From Bacteroidia bacterium (lineage in GTDB: Bacteria > Bacteroidota > Bacteroidia > Flavobacteriales > Flavobacteriaceae): a stretch of 64,000 nt of DNA. The stretch spans positions 482,963 through 546,962 of the forward strand of contig JAUIAY010000001.1 in the NCBI GenBank assembly GCA_030425285.1, given 5' to 3'. Shown here piece by piece: positions 25,622 through 36,028 of the stretch. Both the position numbers and the translations under genes were made by a program. Under the pieces are notes generated by a model. It saw only the letters and a list, made by a program, of their open reading frames with translations, was not told the origin of the DNA and ran no database searches. Each line of letters begins with the position of its first letter. The first letter of the stretch is position 1.

Positions 25622-28600
25622 ATGACCAATAGCAGTTCTTTTTTAATCTATAATGCTTCGGCAGGAAGTGGTAAAACATTTACTTTGGTCAAAGAATATT
25701 TAAAAGTCCTTTTTAAGTCCAATAACCCAACAGCTTTCAAAAATATCCTGGCCATAACTTTTACCAATAAAGCTTCCGCCGAAATGAAAACTAGGATCAT
25801 TGATGCCCTGGTTGCTTTTTCAAAACATTCTAATGAATCTGATAAAAATCACATGTTCGAACAAATCTGTGAAGAGTTGGGTGTTTCTGAAAATGAATTA
25901 AAAAACAAGAGTACCCTGATTTTGGATACCTTAATCCATAACTATGCCGCATTTGATATTTCTACTATTGATGGATTTGTACATAAATTAATCAAAACCT
26001 TTGCTTATGATTTGAAGATTCCATTAAATTTTGAAGTGGAATTGGATACACATTCGTTGTTGTTGGAAGCTGTTGACAGGCTCATTTCAAAAGCCGGAAC
26101 CAATACCAGCCTAACCAAAGTTTTAGTTGATTACGCTCTTGAAAAGGCCGATAATGATAAAAGTTGGGACATTTCCAGAGACTTATATGCCATTTCTAAA
26201 TTGCTTTTAAATGAAAATGACATCCCTTATTTAAACACGTTAAAAGACAAAACGCTCGATGATTTCAGTCGCCTTAAAAACAATGTTAAGAAAGATATTA
26301 AAACCATAGAAAATGCCATTGTTGAAAAGGCTCAAGGTATCTTGGATTTAATTAGCGAAGCAAGTCTACTTCCCGAAGATTTTAATCGAAAATCCTTGCC
26401 AAGGCATTTTGAAAGCCTACAATCTAAAAACTTTGATGTTAATTTTGATGCAGCTTGGCAAGCAGATTTAATTGAGGGCAACAACCTTTACCCAAAAAGA
26501 GTGTCAGATAATGTTGCATCGACCATAGATTCCATTCAATCACAATTGGCAAAAGCCTTTTTAGAAACCAAAGCACTTGCATATAGAATTAAGTTCTTAC
26601 AAGCTCTTTATAGAAATATTACGCCTTTATCGGTATTAAATGAAATCCAAAAAGAACTGAATGATATCAAAAATGAACAAAATACCATTCTTATTTCAGA
26701 GTTCAATACCTTAATAAGTAATGAAATAAAAGATCAACCAACGCCTTTTATATATGAACGGTTTGGAGAGCGTTTCAAACATTACTTTATTGATGAGTTT
26801 CAAGACACATCCCAACTACAATGGGAAAATTTAGTCCCATTAATAGACAATGCGCTGTCTTCAGAAAAAGGTAGTGCCATGATTGTAGGCGATGCCAAAC
26901 AGGCTATCTACCGCTGGCGAGGCGGCAAGGCTGAACAGTTTATGGAACTCTTCAACAAAACCGTTAACCCTTTTTCAATAGAATCTCAAATTATTTCACT
27001 TGATTCGAATTTCAGAAGCTCTGAAACGATAGTTGGATTCAATAACAGTTTTTTTGAATATCTATCCGAAACCCTTTTCAGTAATGATATTCATCGCGAA
27101 CTTTATAAAGGAGCCCGTCAACAACCCAACTCAAATGAAAAGGGATATGTAAACTTGGATTTTTTAGAGTTTGATTCTTCGGAAGAAAGGGAACTGGCTT
27201 ACAACCAAAAAACACTTGATATAATTTTAGGCTGCCTGGATCAAGGCTATGCTTTAAACGATATTTGTGTCTTGGTCAGGAAGAAAAAAGAAGGAATTGC
27301 GATTGCCGAGTTTTTAAGTGCTTCTGGCTTAAAAATTATGTCTTCTGAAACCTTGCTTTTAATAAACTCTATAAAGGTTAGATTCATCATTAACCTTTTA
27401 AAGTTAACAGCCCAACCCAATAATCTTGAAATAAAAGCAGCCGTTTTAAACGATTTGATCGTTGTTTTCAACATCGAAAACAAGCATGATTTCTTAAAAA
27501 AGCATATTAATCTGGATTTAAAATCTTTTTTCAAGAGTTTGGAATTTTTGGGTTGCCAAATAGATTATGCTGAATTACCTCATTTATCACTCTATGATTT
27601 AGTAGAAACGTTCGTGAGGTCGTTTAAGCTGGTCAAAAAATCAGATGCTTACATTCAATATTTTATGGATGTTGTTTTGGAGTTCTCAAATAGACAGAAG
27701 GCCGACTTACAAAGTTTTTTGGAATATTTTGAAAGCCAATCCGATAAGTTAAGTATTGTGGCTCCCGAAGGTTTTGACGCCGTTCAAATCATGACGATTC
27801 ACAAATCAAAGGGTTTGGAATTCCCAGTGGTTATTTTCCCTTATGCTGATTTAAATATTTATCGGGAAATCAACCCGACAGAATGGTTTCCGCTTGACAC
27901 AAAATCTTATAATGACTTTTCGTATGCCTTGCTAAATTACAGTAGTGCTTTTGAAAATTTTGGTGAAGCTGGAGCAGCCATTTTCAACAGACATCAATCC
28001 GAACTGGAGTTGGATAACATCAACCTACTGTATGTCGCTTTAACGCGACCTGTTGAACAACTATATGTTGTTTCAAAAAAAGATATGAACTCTAAAGGTG
28101 TTGTAAGTAATAATACCTTTTCAGGATTTTTCATTGCTTACTTGCAACAAAAAAACCTTTGGGATGATTATACTCTGGCTTATGAATTTGGTGAAAAGAT
28201 TAATAAACAAATTCATAAAACCAACAAAAGTAATTTTATTGTAGCACAGGAGTTCGTTAGTGTTTCCAGAAACGATAATAACATTATGATTACTACCAAT
28301 TCAGGATATCTTTGGGATACAGATCAAAAAGACGCTATTGAAAAAGGCAACTTGGTTCACGATATCATGGCACTCATAAAAACCAAAGATGATGTTGCAT
28401 TTGCCTTTAGTGATTTTTTAAGTGCTGGAAAGATCAATAAGGAACAAGCAGATGAGCTGAAACCACTGGTGCTTAAGTTAGTCTCTCATCCGAAATTATC
28501 TCCCTATTTCGACTCTAAAAATGACATTTATAACGAAAGGGACATTATTGCTCAAAATAATTTGATTATTAGGCCTGATAGGTTGGTCATATTCCCTGAT

Positions 28601-28759
28601 AACACGGCGACTTTAATTGACTATAAATCTGGAGCACAAAATCAGAAACACGAATTGCAGTTGATAAATTACGAAGAGGTTTTACATGCTATGAATTTTG
28701 TGGTCTCCAAAAAAATTCTCATTTATATAAATGATGACATTCAAATAAAAGAATTTTAA
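25622..28759 (+). CDS. UvrD-like helicase/exonuclease, AddA-type
   Basis: A 1,045-residue superfamily 1 helicase with a C-terminal nuclease. Walker A is [12 protein letters not shown] (residues 10-21); motif II reads [11 protein letters not shown] near 390, motif [17 protein letters not shown], and later motifs [17 protein letters not shown] and YVALTRP. The C-terminus has the RecB-type nuclease signature RPDRLVI, then LIDYKSG. It is expected to pair with the AddB-like protein encoded 2.8 kb downstream for end resection in double-strand break repair. The ATG at 25622 was chosen over an immediately preceding TTG. Calling it exodeoxyribonuclease V beta would also be common. Confidence 0.9.
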   Translation: MTNSSSFLIYNASAGSGKTFTLVKEYLKVLFKSNNPTAFKNILAITFTNKASAEMKTRIIDALVAFSKHSNESDKNHMFEQICEELGVSENELKNKSTLILDTLIHNYAAFDISTIDGFVHKLIKTFAYDLKIPLNFEVELDTHSLLLEAVDRLISKAGTNTSLTKVLVDYALEKADNDKSWDISRDLYAISKLLLNENDIPYLNTLKDKTLDDFSRLKNNVKKDIKTIENAIVEKAQGILDLISEASLLPEDFNRKSLPRHFESLQSKNFDVNFDAAWQADLIEGNNLYPKRVSDNVASTIDSIQSQLAKAFLETKALAYRIKFLQALYRNITPLSVLNEIQKELNDIKNEQNTILISEFNTLISNEIKDQPTPFIYERFGERFKHYFIDEFQDTSQLQWENLVPLIDNALSSEKGSAMIVGDAKQAIYRWRGGKAEQFMELFNKTVNPFSIESQIISLDSNFRSSETIVGFNNSFFEYLSETLFSNDIHRELYKGARQQPNSNEKGYVNLDFLEFDSSEERELAYNQKTLDIILGCLDQGYALNDICVLVRKKKEGIAIAEFLSASGLKIMSSETLLLINSIKVRFIINLLKLTAQPNNLEIKAAVLNDLIVVFNIENKHDFLKKHINLDLKSFFKSLEFLGCQIDYAELPHLSLYDLVETFVRSFKLVKKSDAYIQYFMDVVLEFSNRQKADLQSFLEYFESQSDKLSIVAPEGFDAVQIMTIHKSKGLEFPVVIFPYADLNIYREINPTEWFPLDTKSYNDFSYALLNYSSAFENFGEAGAAIFNRHQSELELDNINLLYVALTRPVEQLYVVSKKDMNSKGVVSNNTFSGFFIAYLQQKNLWDDYTLAYEFGEKINKQIHKTNKSNFIVAQEFVSVSRNDNNIMITTNSGYLWDTDQKDAIEKGNLVHDIMALIKTKDDVAFAFSDFLSAGKINKEQADELKPLVLKLVSHPKLSPYFDSKNDIYNERDIIAQNNLIIRPDRLVIFPDNTATLIDYKSGAQNQKHELQLINYEEVLHAMNFVVSKKILIYINDDIQIKEF

Positions 28760-28764
28760 ATTTG
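28757..28764 (+). promoter_or_regulatory. candidate -7 element for kbl
   Basis: TAAATTTG fits TAnnTTTG, overlaps the stop of the helicase gene and lies 17 bp before the kbl start. No -33 element was seen, so kbl may instead be read from the upstream transcript. Confidence 0.4.
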
Positions 28765-28781
28765 CAAAAAATAATAACTCA

Positions 28782-29975
28782 ATGTACGGAACTATAAAAG
28801 ATCATCTAAAAAACGAATTGGAAACCATTAAAGATAATGGACTATATAAAACAGAACGAATAATTACATCTGCCCAAGGAGCCGAAATAACTCTAAATAC
28901 TGGAGAAACCGTGTTGAATTTTTGTGCTAACAACTATTTGGGGCTGTCATCACACCCTGAAGTTATTCAAGCAGCAAAAGATGTCATGGATACTCATGGA
29001 TTTGGGATGTCTTCTGTAAGGTTTATATGTGGGACGCAAGATATCCACAAAGAACTTGAACAAAAAATAGCTGATTTTTATAATACTGAAGACACCATTT
29101 TGTATGCAGCAGCATTTGATGCTAATGGTGGCGTCTTTGAACCATTATTAGGCAAGGAAGATGCCATTATCTCCGATTCATTGAATCATGCATCAATTAT
29201 TGATGGCGTTAGGCTTTGTAAAGCTGCTAGATACCGTTATGCAAACAATGATATGGACGATCTGGAAAAACAATTGATAGAAGCCAATAAAAATGGCGCG
29301 CGCTTTAAGATTATAGTAACCGACGGCGTGTTTTCAATGGATGGTTTAGTGGCGCCATTAGACAAAATTTGTGACCTAGCCAAAAAGTACGATGCTTTGG
29401 TAATGATTGATGAGTGTCATGCTGCTGGATTTATTGGAGAAACAGGAAGAGGGACTCTAGAAGAAAAAAACGTCATGAATAGAATAGACATTATAACAGG
29501 AACGCTTGGCAAAGCGCTTGGTGGCGCTATGGGTGGCTATACGACTGGCAAAAAGGAAATTATTGAGATTTTAAGACAGCGTTCAAGGCCCTACTTGTTC
29601 TCTAATTCTTTGGCTCCTGCTATTGTGGGTGCTTCAATCAAAGTTTTTGACATGTTAAAAAATGATACGTCCTTAAGAGACAAATTAGCTTGGAATACCG
29701 ACTATTTCAAAAAGGAGATTAAAAAGGCTGGTTTTGACATTGTAGATGGTGATTCGGCAATTGTTCCTATTATGCTTTATGATGCCAAATTATCACAGAC
29801 TATGGCCAATATGTTACTTAATGAAGGTATTTATGTTATCGGATTCTTTTTCCCGGTTGTTCCAAAGGAAAAAGCTAGAATTCGTGTACAGCTTTCAGCG
29901 GCTCATACCAAAGAACATCTAGACAAAGCTGTTTCGGCATTCATTAAAGTTGGCAAAACACTTGAAATAATTTAA
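28782..29975 (+). CDS. kbl: glycine C-acetyltransferase (2-amino-3-ketobutyrate CoA ligase)
   Basis: PLP enzyme that splits 2-amino-3-ketobutyrate with CoA into glycine and acetyl-CoA, in threonine breakdown. It is 397 residues, the standard length. Typical parts are [17 protein letters not shown], the substrate region [32 protein letters not shown], and the PLP Lys in [16 protein letters not shown]. Related alpha-oxoamine synthases differ in these segments. No tdh is present in the window. It sits between the two AddAB-like genes. Confidence 0.95.
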   Translation: MYGTIKDHLKNELETIKDNGLYKTERIITSAQGAEITLNTGETVLNFCANNYLGLSSHPEVIQAAKDVMDTHGFGMSSVRFICGTQDIHKELEQKIADFYNTEDTILYAAAFDANGGVFEPLLGKEDAIISDSLNHASIIDGVRLCKAARYRYANNDMDDLEKQLIEANKNGARFKIIVTDGVFSMDGLVAPLDKICDLAKKYDALVMIDECHAAGFIGETGRGTLEEKNVMNRIDIITGTLGKALGGAMGGYTTGKKEIIEILRQRSRPYLFSNSLAPAIVGASIKVFDMLKNDTSLRDKLAWNTDYFKKEIKKAGFDIVDGDSAIVPIMLYDAKLSQTMANMLLNEGIYVIGFFFPVVPKEKARIRVQLSAAHTKEHLDKAVSAFIKVGKTLEII

Positions 29976-30024
29976 TTTTTTCTGACAAACATTGACATTT
30001 TAGGTGATTTTTCCAATATTTTTC

Positions 30025-30032
30025 TATATTTG
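30025..30032 (+). promoter_or_regulatory. -7 promoter element of the OmpA gene
   Basis: TATATTTG is a perfect TAnnTTTG box 69 bp before the ATG of an abundant-type outer membrane protein, giving a leader of about 60 nt. Confidence 0.55.
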
Positions 30033-30100
30033 TCTTTGTTAATAATATTTAACAACTTACTTTTGCTTACAATTAACACTTAAAAATTAAATTTTTGAAT

Positions 30101-31465
30101 ATGAAAAATCTTAGCAGATTATTGTTCGCTTTGTTGCTTATGTTAGGTTTAAGCAACACTTACGCACAAGATGAGAACAACCCGTGGGCTATTAGCTTTG
30201 GCATAAATGCGGTTGATTTTTATCCAACTGGTGAAGACGCTCCACTTGGAGATTATTTTGATGAATTCTTTAATGCTGAAGACCATTACAACGTCTTACC
30301 TTCTTTGTCATCAATTTCAGCTGCTCGCTATTTAAATAGTGGGTTCACTTTGGGTGCTACAGCATCTATTAATAAAATTGACAGGTTTGGAGATGATCGT
30401 TCTAGATATAATGAGGTAACATATTTTGGTTTAGATGGTATTGTAAAGTATAGCTTTGCTAGCTTGTTAGGCTCAAATTGCATTGACCCTTATCTTGGTG
30501 TTGGTGGTGGTTACACTTGGGTTGATGACATAGGTGCAGGAACTTTAAACGGAACATTTGGTATCAACTTTTGGCTTACTGAAAATGTTGGTCTAACAGT
30601 GCAATCATCTTATAAGCATGCTTTCGAAGATTATTTAGATACACACTTTCAACACACTGCAGGAGTTACTGTGAAGTTTGGTGGTAAAGACACTGATGAT
30701 GATGGTATCTATGATAAAGATGATGCTTGTCCAGAAGTTTGGGGATTAGCTGAATTCAATGGATGTCCTGATTCTGATGGTGATGGCATAGAAGATGCTA
30801 AAGATTCATGTCCTCAAGAAGCTGGCCCTGCTGAATTTAACGGTTGCCCTGATACTGACGGTGATGGTATTCCAGATAAAGATGATGCTTGTCCTACTGA
30901 AGCTGGTTCAAAAGCATTAAATGGTTGTCCTGATTCTGATGGTGACGGTGTTGCTGACAAAGATGATGAGTGTCCTACTGAAGCTGGTCCTGCTGCTAAC
31001 AATGGATGCCCTTGGCCAGATAGAGATGGTGATGGTGTAGTTGACAAAGATGACCACTGCCCAGATTTAGTTGGTACTGTAGCTAACAATGGTTGCCCAG
31101 AAGTGACTGAAGCTGTTAAGAAAGCTTTAAATGCTTATGCTAAAACTATTTTGTTTGATACAGGAAAATCTACTATCAAGGAGCAATCTGAAGAGGTATT
31201 ACAAAACATCGTTGATATCTTAAAAGAGTATCCAAATGCTAGATTCTCAATTGATGGTCATACTGATAGTGTAGGTAGCGAAGCTACTAACCAAAAGCTA
31301 TCTCAAGAAAGAGCTAGTTCTGTTATGAACTACTTAATTACTAAAGGTATTGCTTCTGGTAGATTAGAGCATCAAGGTTATGGTGAGTCAAAACCAATTG
31401 ATTCTAACAAGACTAGAGCTGGTAGAGCTAATAACAGAAGAGTTGAAATTAACTTAATTAAGTAA
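30101..31465 (+). CDS. OmpA family outer membrane protein with thrombospondin type 3 repeats
   Basis: A 454-residue outer membrane protein. The signal peptide ends at NTYAQ (about residue 23). A beta-barrel of some 170 residues follows, ending in VTVKFGG. Then come five calcium-binding thrombospondin type 3 repeats (pattern DSDGDGIxDxxDxCP, residues 197-330), which bridge the barrel to a C-terminal OmpA domain that binds peptidoglycan ([20 protein letters not shown] and [10 protein letters not shown]). It ties the outer membrane to the wall. The ATG at 30101 begins the signal peptide exactly. It has its own promoter and terminator within the AddAB-like region. Confidence 0.95.
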   Translation: MKNLSRLLFALLLMLGLSNTYAQDENNPWAISFGINAVDFYPTGEDAPLGDYFDEFFNAEDHYNVLPSLSSISAARYLNSGFTLGATASINKIDRFGDDRSRYNEVTYFGLDGIVKYSFASLLGSNCIDPYLGVGGGYTWVDDIGAGTLNGTFGINFWLTENVGLTVQSSYKHAFEDYLDTHFQHTAGVTVKFGGKDTDDDGIYDKDDACPEVWGLAEFNGCPDSDGDGIEDAKDSCPQEAGPAEFNGCPDTDGDGIPDKDDACPTEAGSKALNGCPDSDGDGVADKDDECPTEAGPAANNGCPWPDRDGDGVVDKDDHCPDLVGTVANNGCPEVTEAVKKALNAYAKTILFDTGKSTIKEQSEEVLQNIVDILKEYPNARFSIDGHTDSVGSEATNQKLSQERASSVMNYLITKGIASGRLEHQGYGESKPIDSNKTRAGRANNRRVEINLIK

Positions 31466-31496
31466 TTATTTTAAAAACTCTCTAATTATATAAAAA

Positions 31497-31526
31497 AACG
31501 CCTCGAAATTTCGAGGCGTTTTTTAT
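31497..31526 (+). terminator. intrinsic terminator after the OmpA gene
   Basis: A perfect palindrome AACGCCTCGAAATTTCGAGGCGTT followed by a T tract, only 10 bp before the start of the AddB-like gene. Confidence 0.92.
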
Positions 31527-31535
31527 TTTTATATA

Positions 31536-34295
31536 ATGACTTCCTTTCTAAAAGATGTTTTAAACGATTTAAATCTTTCAGATTTATCCAACCTGATATT
31601 TATACTGCCTAGTAAGCGTGCAGGTGTATTCCTCAAGCACGAAATATCCAATTATTCTGATCAGCCCATTTTTTCACCTGAAATCTATGGTATTGAAGAG
31701 TTTGTTGAAAACCTTTCACAGCTAAGGTCAATTACCAATATAGAATTACTATTCGAGTTTTATAGTACTTATAAAACTTTGACGCCAATTGAAAACCAAG
31801 ATAGTTTTGAAGCGTTTTCTAAATGGGCACAAATATTATTACAGGACTTCAATGAAATAGACCGTTACCGTATTCCTGAAGACAAAATTTTTGATTATTT
31901 AAGTGCCATCCAAGAAATTAATCATTGGTCTTTAGATAAGGATCCGACAAGGCTTGTTGGAAATTATTTGTCTTTTTGGAAAAAGCTCAAAAACTATTAC
32001 CAGCATTTTACCCAAGAGCTACTAAATAAAGGGTTAGGATACCAAGGACTTATTTATAGAGAAGCAGTAGAGAATATTCAAAATTATATGGGGATTAATG
32101 CTTCAAAAAAGCATGTCTTTTTAGGCTTTAATGCTCTTAACACTTCCGAAGAAACCATCATCCAAGAGCTATTACAAAACAATATGGCCGATATCTATTG
32201 GGATATAGACAAGAATTTCTATGAGAACCAAAACCATGATGCTGGCTTATTTGCTCGTAACCATCAAAAGAGTTGGAAGTTTTATAGAACCCATGATTTT
32301 AAATGGATATCCAAAAACTACGAAACCAAAAAAAATATTCATGTTGTTGGTGTTCCAAAAAATGTGGGGCAATCCAAGCATATATCCACTATTTTAAAAA
32401 CGTTACAAGAGGAAAATCCATCACTTAATAAAACAGCCGTAGTTTTGGGAGAAGAATCTTTATTATCGCCTATTTTAAATTCCGTTCCAAAATCCATAAA
32501 AGCGCTTAATATAACGATGGGGTTGCCATTAAGGTCTATTCCTCTTACATCGCTCTTTCAACAGCTCTTTTTAACGCATAAAAACCCCTCAAAATCATTT
32601 TACTATAAAGATGTCATAAATATATTATCGCATGCTTACATAAGTCCTCTTTTACAAATAGATGGTAAGAATAGTCTATCCGATATCAAAGCAACCGTAA
32701 CCGAAAACAATTTAATTTATCTTACAAAGGATAAACTAGCTTCTATTTCTCCACAACACGAAGCTCTTTTTGATATGTTGTTTGATGATTGGGATAACGA
32801 TGTTTCAGTGGCCTTGAGCCAATGTCAAGCATTGATTTTAAAAATAAAGCAGCACTTAAATGATGATAAGAAAAAGCATGTTCTAGCTTTAGAGTATTTG
32901 TTTCATTTCAATACCCTTTTTAATGAACTTACCACATTAAACACCAACTATGGTTATCTTGAAAACATAACTTCATTGTTTACGGTATTTAATGAATTAT
33001 TGAATTCAGAAACCTTGGATTTTAAAGGAGAGCCTTTAAGTGGTTTGCAAATAATGGGAATGTTGGAATCTCGTGTTTTAGATTTTGAAACAGTCATTAT
33101 ATCATCGGTAAATGAGGGCATATTACCTTCTGGGAAAACCCAAAACTCTTTTATTCCTTTTGATGTAAAACTTGAAAATGGATTACCCACCTACAAAGAA
33201 AAAGATGCGGTTTATGCCTATCACTTTTATCGTTTGATACAACGGGCTAAAACAGTTTATATCTTATACAATACAGAAGTGGATTCATTTTCAAATGGTG
33301 AGAAAAGTCGTTTTATTACTCAAATGGAATTGGAAAAAAAGCACGAAATCAAACACGAAATCGTAGTGCCAGAAGTTCCTATTGTTGAAAACAAACCCAT
33401 TGAAATCACAAAAACACCTGATGTTATAAATGTATTACAACAGTATGCTTCACAAGGGTTTTCGCCTTCCTCTCTTACAAACTATATTAGGAATCCTATT
33501 GACTTTTATCTGCAAAAAATATTAAAAGTAAAAGAGCATGATGATGTAGAGGAAACCATTGCTTCAAACACCTTGGGAACGGTTATCCATAATACATTAG
33601 AAAATTTTTATAAGCCTTTTGTTGGTCAGCAGATAACAATAAATGCTATTGAAAACATGAAATCTAGTATTGACAAAATGGTACAGGATCAATTCAAGAG
33701 GCTTTACAAAGAAGGTGATATTTACAGTGGTAAGAATTTAATCATTTTTGAAATTGCAAAACGGTATATATCCAACTTTCTAGATTTGGAGTTGACCGAT
33801 TTAAAACAAGGCAATACCATTGAAATAATAGCTGTTGAAATGGAAAACAGTATTCCTCTTGAAATTCCAGAGTTGAACTTTCCTGTATTTTTAAAGGGAA
33901 CTGTTGATCGTGTTGACAAACGGAATGGCACAGTAAGAATTATAGATTATAAATCTGGAAAAGTAGAAAAAAACAAGGTTGAGATTGTTAATTGGGAAGA
34001 TATCACAACTGACTATGACAAATACAGCAAGTCCTTTCAGGTACTTTCCTATGCTTTAATGATGGATGTCTGTAATAAATTTAATGACCCTGTTGAAGCT
34101 GGCATCATTTCATTTAAAAACTTGAATGCTGGGTTCTTGAAATTTGCAAAAAAGGATAAGCCAGGAGCTTATGCACAAAAAATTGAGATACTGGACAAAA
34201 CACTTCTTAATGATTTTAATAATGAATTAAAAAAGTTAATACTTGAAATTTGTAATCCAGACATTCCTTTTTTAGAGAAAGAACTTAAACAATAA
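31536..34295 (+). CDS. PD-(D/E)XK nuclease family protein, AddB-type
   Basis: A 919-residue protein with the layout of AddB/RexB: an N-terminal helicase-like part without a good Walker A (LIFILPSKRAGVFLKHEI) and a C-terminal RecB-like nuclease domain with GTVDRVDKRNG and RIIDYKSGK (the D...DxK active site). The iron-sulfur cysteine at the start of the AddB nuclease domain, usually in a YxxCP context, is Asn here (LTNYIRNPIDFYLQKIL). It should act with the AddA-like helicase at 25.6 kb in double-strand break processing. The gene begins 10 bp after the OmpA terminator. Confidence 0.86.
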   Translation: MTSFLKDVLNDLNLSDLSNLIFILPSKRAGVFLKHEISNYSDQPIFSPEIYGIEEFVENLSQLRSITNIELLFEFYSTYKTLTPIENQDSFEAFSKWAQILLQDFNEIDRYRIPEDKIFDYLSAIQEINHWSLDKDPTRLVGNYLSFWKKLKNYYQHFTQELLNKGLGYQGLIYREAVENIQNYMGINASKKHVFLGFNALNTSEETIIQELLQNNMADIYWDIDKNFYENQNHDAGLFARNHQKSWKFYRTHDFKWISKNYETKKNIHVVGVPKNVGQSKHISTILKTLQEENPSLNKTAVVLGEESLLSPILNSVPKSIKALNITMGLPLRSIPLTSLFQQLFLTHKNPSKSFYYKDVINILSHAYISPLLQIDGKNSLSDIKATVTENNLIYLTKDKLASISPQHEALFDMLFDDWDNDVSVALSQCQALILKIKQHLNDDKKKHVLALEYLFHFNTLFNELTTLNTNYGYLENITSLFTVFNELLNSETLDFKGEPLSGLQIMGMLESRVLDFETVIISSVNEGILPSGKTQNSFIPFDVKLENGLPTYKEKDAVYAYHFYRLIQRAKTVYILYNTEVDSFSNGEKSRFITQMELEKKHEIKHEIVVPEVPIVENKPIEITKTPDVINVLQQYASQGFSPSSLTNYIRNPIDFYLQKILKVKEHDDVEETIASNTLGTVIHNTLENFYKPFVGQQITINAIENMKSSIDKMVQDQFKRLYKEGDIYSGKNLIIFEIAKRYISNFLDLELTDLKQGNTIEIIAVEMENSIPLEIPELNFPVFLKGTVDRVDKRNGTVRIIDYKSGKVEKNKVEIVNWEDITTDYDKYSKSFQVLSYALMMDVCNKFNDPVEAGIISFKNLNAGFLKFAKKDKPGAYAQKIEILDKTLLNDFNNELKKLILEICNPDIPFLEKELKQ

Positions 34296-34298
34296 TCT

Positions 34299-34832
34299 AT
34301 GTTTACCGTTTCTGTTGATTCACGTATTATTGAACATTGCAAAAACATGGTTTCCAAGCATGATTTTGGTAAGCGTTTTACGGCCAACGGAACAAAAGAA
34401 CAACAATTAACAGGTATCATCGGTCAGTCGGTTGTTATGAGTTTCTTTGATATGGGATTTGTTGATGGCTCATCAGGATTTGATGAAGGTGTGGATTTGG
34501 TTTTTGCCAATAAGACTATCGATGTTAAAACCATGGGAAGAACGACATCTGTAAAATCAGGTTACACCAATAACTTCTTAAAACTCCAAGATTACTTTAA
34601 AACCGATATCTACATTTTTTGTAGTTACAATAAAACCAAGCAAGTTCTAACCGTTTGCGGTTGGATTTCAAAAGAAGATTTTGAGAAAAAGAGGCGTTTT
34701 TATCCCAAAGGAAGCACAAGAACCCGTTTTGACAAAACAACTTTTACAACTTTTGCAGACCTATATGAAATTGACAATACGGACTTGAACAATGTTAATT
34801 CAATAACCGATTTAAAAAAACAACTATCATAA
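34299..34832 (+). CDS. hypothetical protein with a restriction-endonuclease-like signature
   Basis: A 177-residue cytoplasmic protein not assigned to a named family. The middle part reads GVDLVFANKTIDVKT (near residues 64-78), a D-x(9)-DxK spacing that fits the PD-(D/E)XK nuclease core, preceded by a helix IIGQSVVMSFF with a polar residue where such folds often carry one. The following strand DIYIFCSYNK and GWISKEDF also fit the fold. It starts 3 bp after the AddB-like stop, so it is co-transcribed with it and could have a DNA role. The nuclease reading is inference. Confidence 0.6.
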   Translation: MFTVSVDSRIIEHCKNMVSKHDFGKRFTANGTKEQQLTGIIGQSVVMSFFDMGFVDGSSGFDEGVDLVFANKTIDVKTMGRTTSVKSGYTNNFLKLQDYFKTDIYIFCSYNKTKQVLTVCGWISKEDFEKKRRFYPKGSTRTRFDKTTFTTFADLYEIDNTDLNNVNSITDLKKQLS

Positions 34833-34860
34833 AAAAACCGCTCTAAATAGAACGGTTTTT
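34833..34860 (+). terminator. terminator after the nuclease-like gene
   Basis: Stem AACCGCTCT with AGAACGGTT (one mismatch), with an A-run before and a T-run after. It ends next to the 3' end of the convergent tRNA gene and may serve both. Confidence 0.7.
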
Positions 34861-34861
34861 G

Positions 34862-34935
34862 TGGAGCATATCGGATTCGAACCGATGGCCTCTACGCTGC
34901 CAGCGTAGCGCTCTAGCCAACTGAGCTAATGCCCC
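34862..34935 (-). tRNA. tRNA-Ala (GGC anticodon)
   Basis: A complete 74-nt cloverleaf on the minus strand: acceptor GGGGCAT with ATGCTCC plus the discriminator A (one G-U pair), D stem GCTC/GAGC, anticodon stem CTACG/CGTAG around CTGGCAG, and T arm ATCGG-TTCGAAT-CCGAT. The anticodon GGC (complement at 34899-34901) reads Ala codons GCC and GCU. CCA is not encoded. Confidence 0.97.
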
Positions 34936-35021
34936 TTATCGTATGTTTAACACCTTTATTAAAGCAAAACTTAACAAGCAAAGTAATAAGAAATATACTA
35001 TTAAACCTAATAAATAAAACA

Positions 35022-35177
35022 TCAATTCATAAAAAATGATTTAGGTTTTATTCTTTCTAAATAAAATTTAGAATTCATAAATTTCTTGTTGTGAAGCCAT
35101 CCAACTAAAAAAACGAATGTAAACAAGAGTATAATGAATACATATCCGTTTGTATTATCGGTGTTTGTAACAAACAT
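35022..35177 (-). CDS. small membrane protein (51 aa), coupled to uspA
   Basis: A 51-residue frame whose ATG overlaps the stop of the universal stress gene by one base (TAATG). It encodes a short polar N-terminus, one hydrophobic segment (VFIILLFTFVFLVGWL, residues 13-28) and a basic tail rich in Lys, the layout of a single-pass inner membrane micro-protein. No family is recognised. Overlap and composition argue that it is real; its small size keeps confidence moderate. Confidence 0.55.
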   Translation of the reverse strand: MFVTNTDNTNGYVFIILLFTFVFLVGWLHNKKFMNSKFYLERIKPKSFFMN

Positions 35178-35974
35178 TACTTCAATCCACTTAACACAAG
35201 CACTGGCAATGTGCTACAGTGGAAATCTTTTTTCAATATCGTATTATTTTCCCAAAGTTTGGTAAAAAATCCTCTTTTTCTTCGCACAACACACAACATG
35301 TCTGGATCGTTGTCTTTATAATGTTCTAAAACACCTTGAAAGGTCGTGGCATTTTCGCTTTGGGTAGTATTGGTAATCAATGCAGCCAACTCCTCATTAA
35401 TGTCAAAATCGCCATCATTATAAAACGGTGTTTTGACCAATAACAGGTTTACAATAGACTTAAATTGATCCTTGATTGATATTAGTGGCTTTAAAGCGCG
35501 TTCTTTTTTGATCACTGCCGATTTTAATGCCATCAAAATATAGATAATGGGTTTAAACTTTAAGCCTTCTGGCACAATTAAAGCTGGTATGTTGGTTTGT
35601 TTTATGATTTTACCTGAAGTCTTTCCTAAATAAACTTCCTCATTAACCGAATTGGTTCTGGGTTCAATCATAATTAAATCAATATCCAATGACTGACAAA
35701 CAAGTTCCAAGGTGTCAACCAGTTTCCCTTTGAAAGTTTTAACAACTACCTCAACACCTTTGGTGTCAACTTTAGAAACATGTGACTTCAGAAACTCTAA
35801 ACTCTCTCGTTCAAGAATATAATCGACCTTTATCATGGTTCCTGCTTTGGTATAAACATTATAAATTTGAACCACATAGAGTTTTGCACCAAATGCCTTT
35901 GCGAAATCCACAGCATACTGCAAATGGCTCACAGCATTCTTAGACGATCCAACAGGTACCAAAATATTCTTCAT
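35177..35974 (-). CDS. universal stress protein, tandem UspA type
   Basis: A cytoplasmic stress protein of 265 residues. The N-terminal UspA domain begins MKNILVPVGSSKNAVSHLQYA and contains LIMIEPRTNS and GKIIKQTNIPALIVPEG. A second, weaker UspA-like half follows and ends with GFFTKLWENNTILKKDFHCS. The ATP-binding G-2x-G-9x-G(S/T) motif is not clear in the first half, so nucleotide binding is uncertain. The ATG at 35974 was chosen because it starts the first beta strand; 13 upstream codons are unlikely to be translated. It is followed by the overlapping small membrane protein gene. Confidence 0.85.
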   Translation of the reverse strand: MKNILVPVGSSKNAVSHLQYAVDFAKAFGAKLYVVQIYNVYTKAGTMIKVDYILERESLEFLKSHVSKVDTKGVEVVVKTFKGKLVDTLELVCQSLDIDLIMIEPRTNSVNEEVYLGKTSGKIIKQTNIPALIVPEGLKFKPIIYILMALKSAVIKKERALKPLISIKDQFKSIVNLLLVKTPFYNDGDFDINEELAALITNTTQSENATTFQGVLEHYKDNDPDMLCVVRRKRGFFTKLWENNTILKKDFHCSTLPVLVLSGLK

Positions 35975-36028
35975 AATCAATATTAAAATTAACTTTGTGA
36001 GAAATTTATGCAAAAGTAAACATTAAAA

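Noticed and set aside
30691-31100. Possible CRISPR or satellite array in the OmpA gene
   Set aside because: The periodic sequence encodes thrombospondin type 3 calcium repeats in frame; spacing and sequence vary as in protein repeats.
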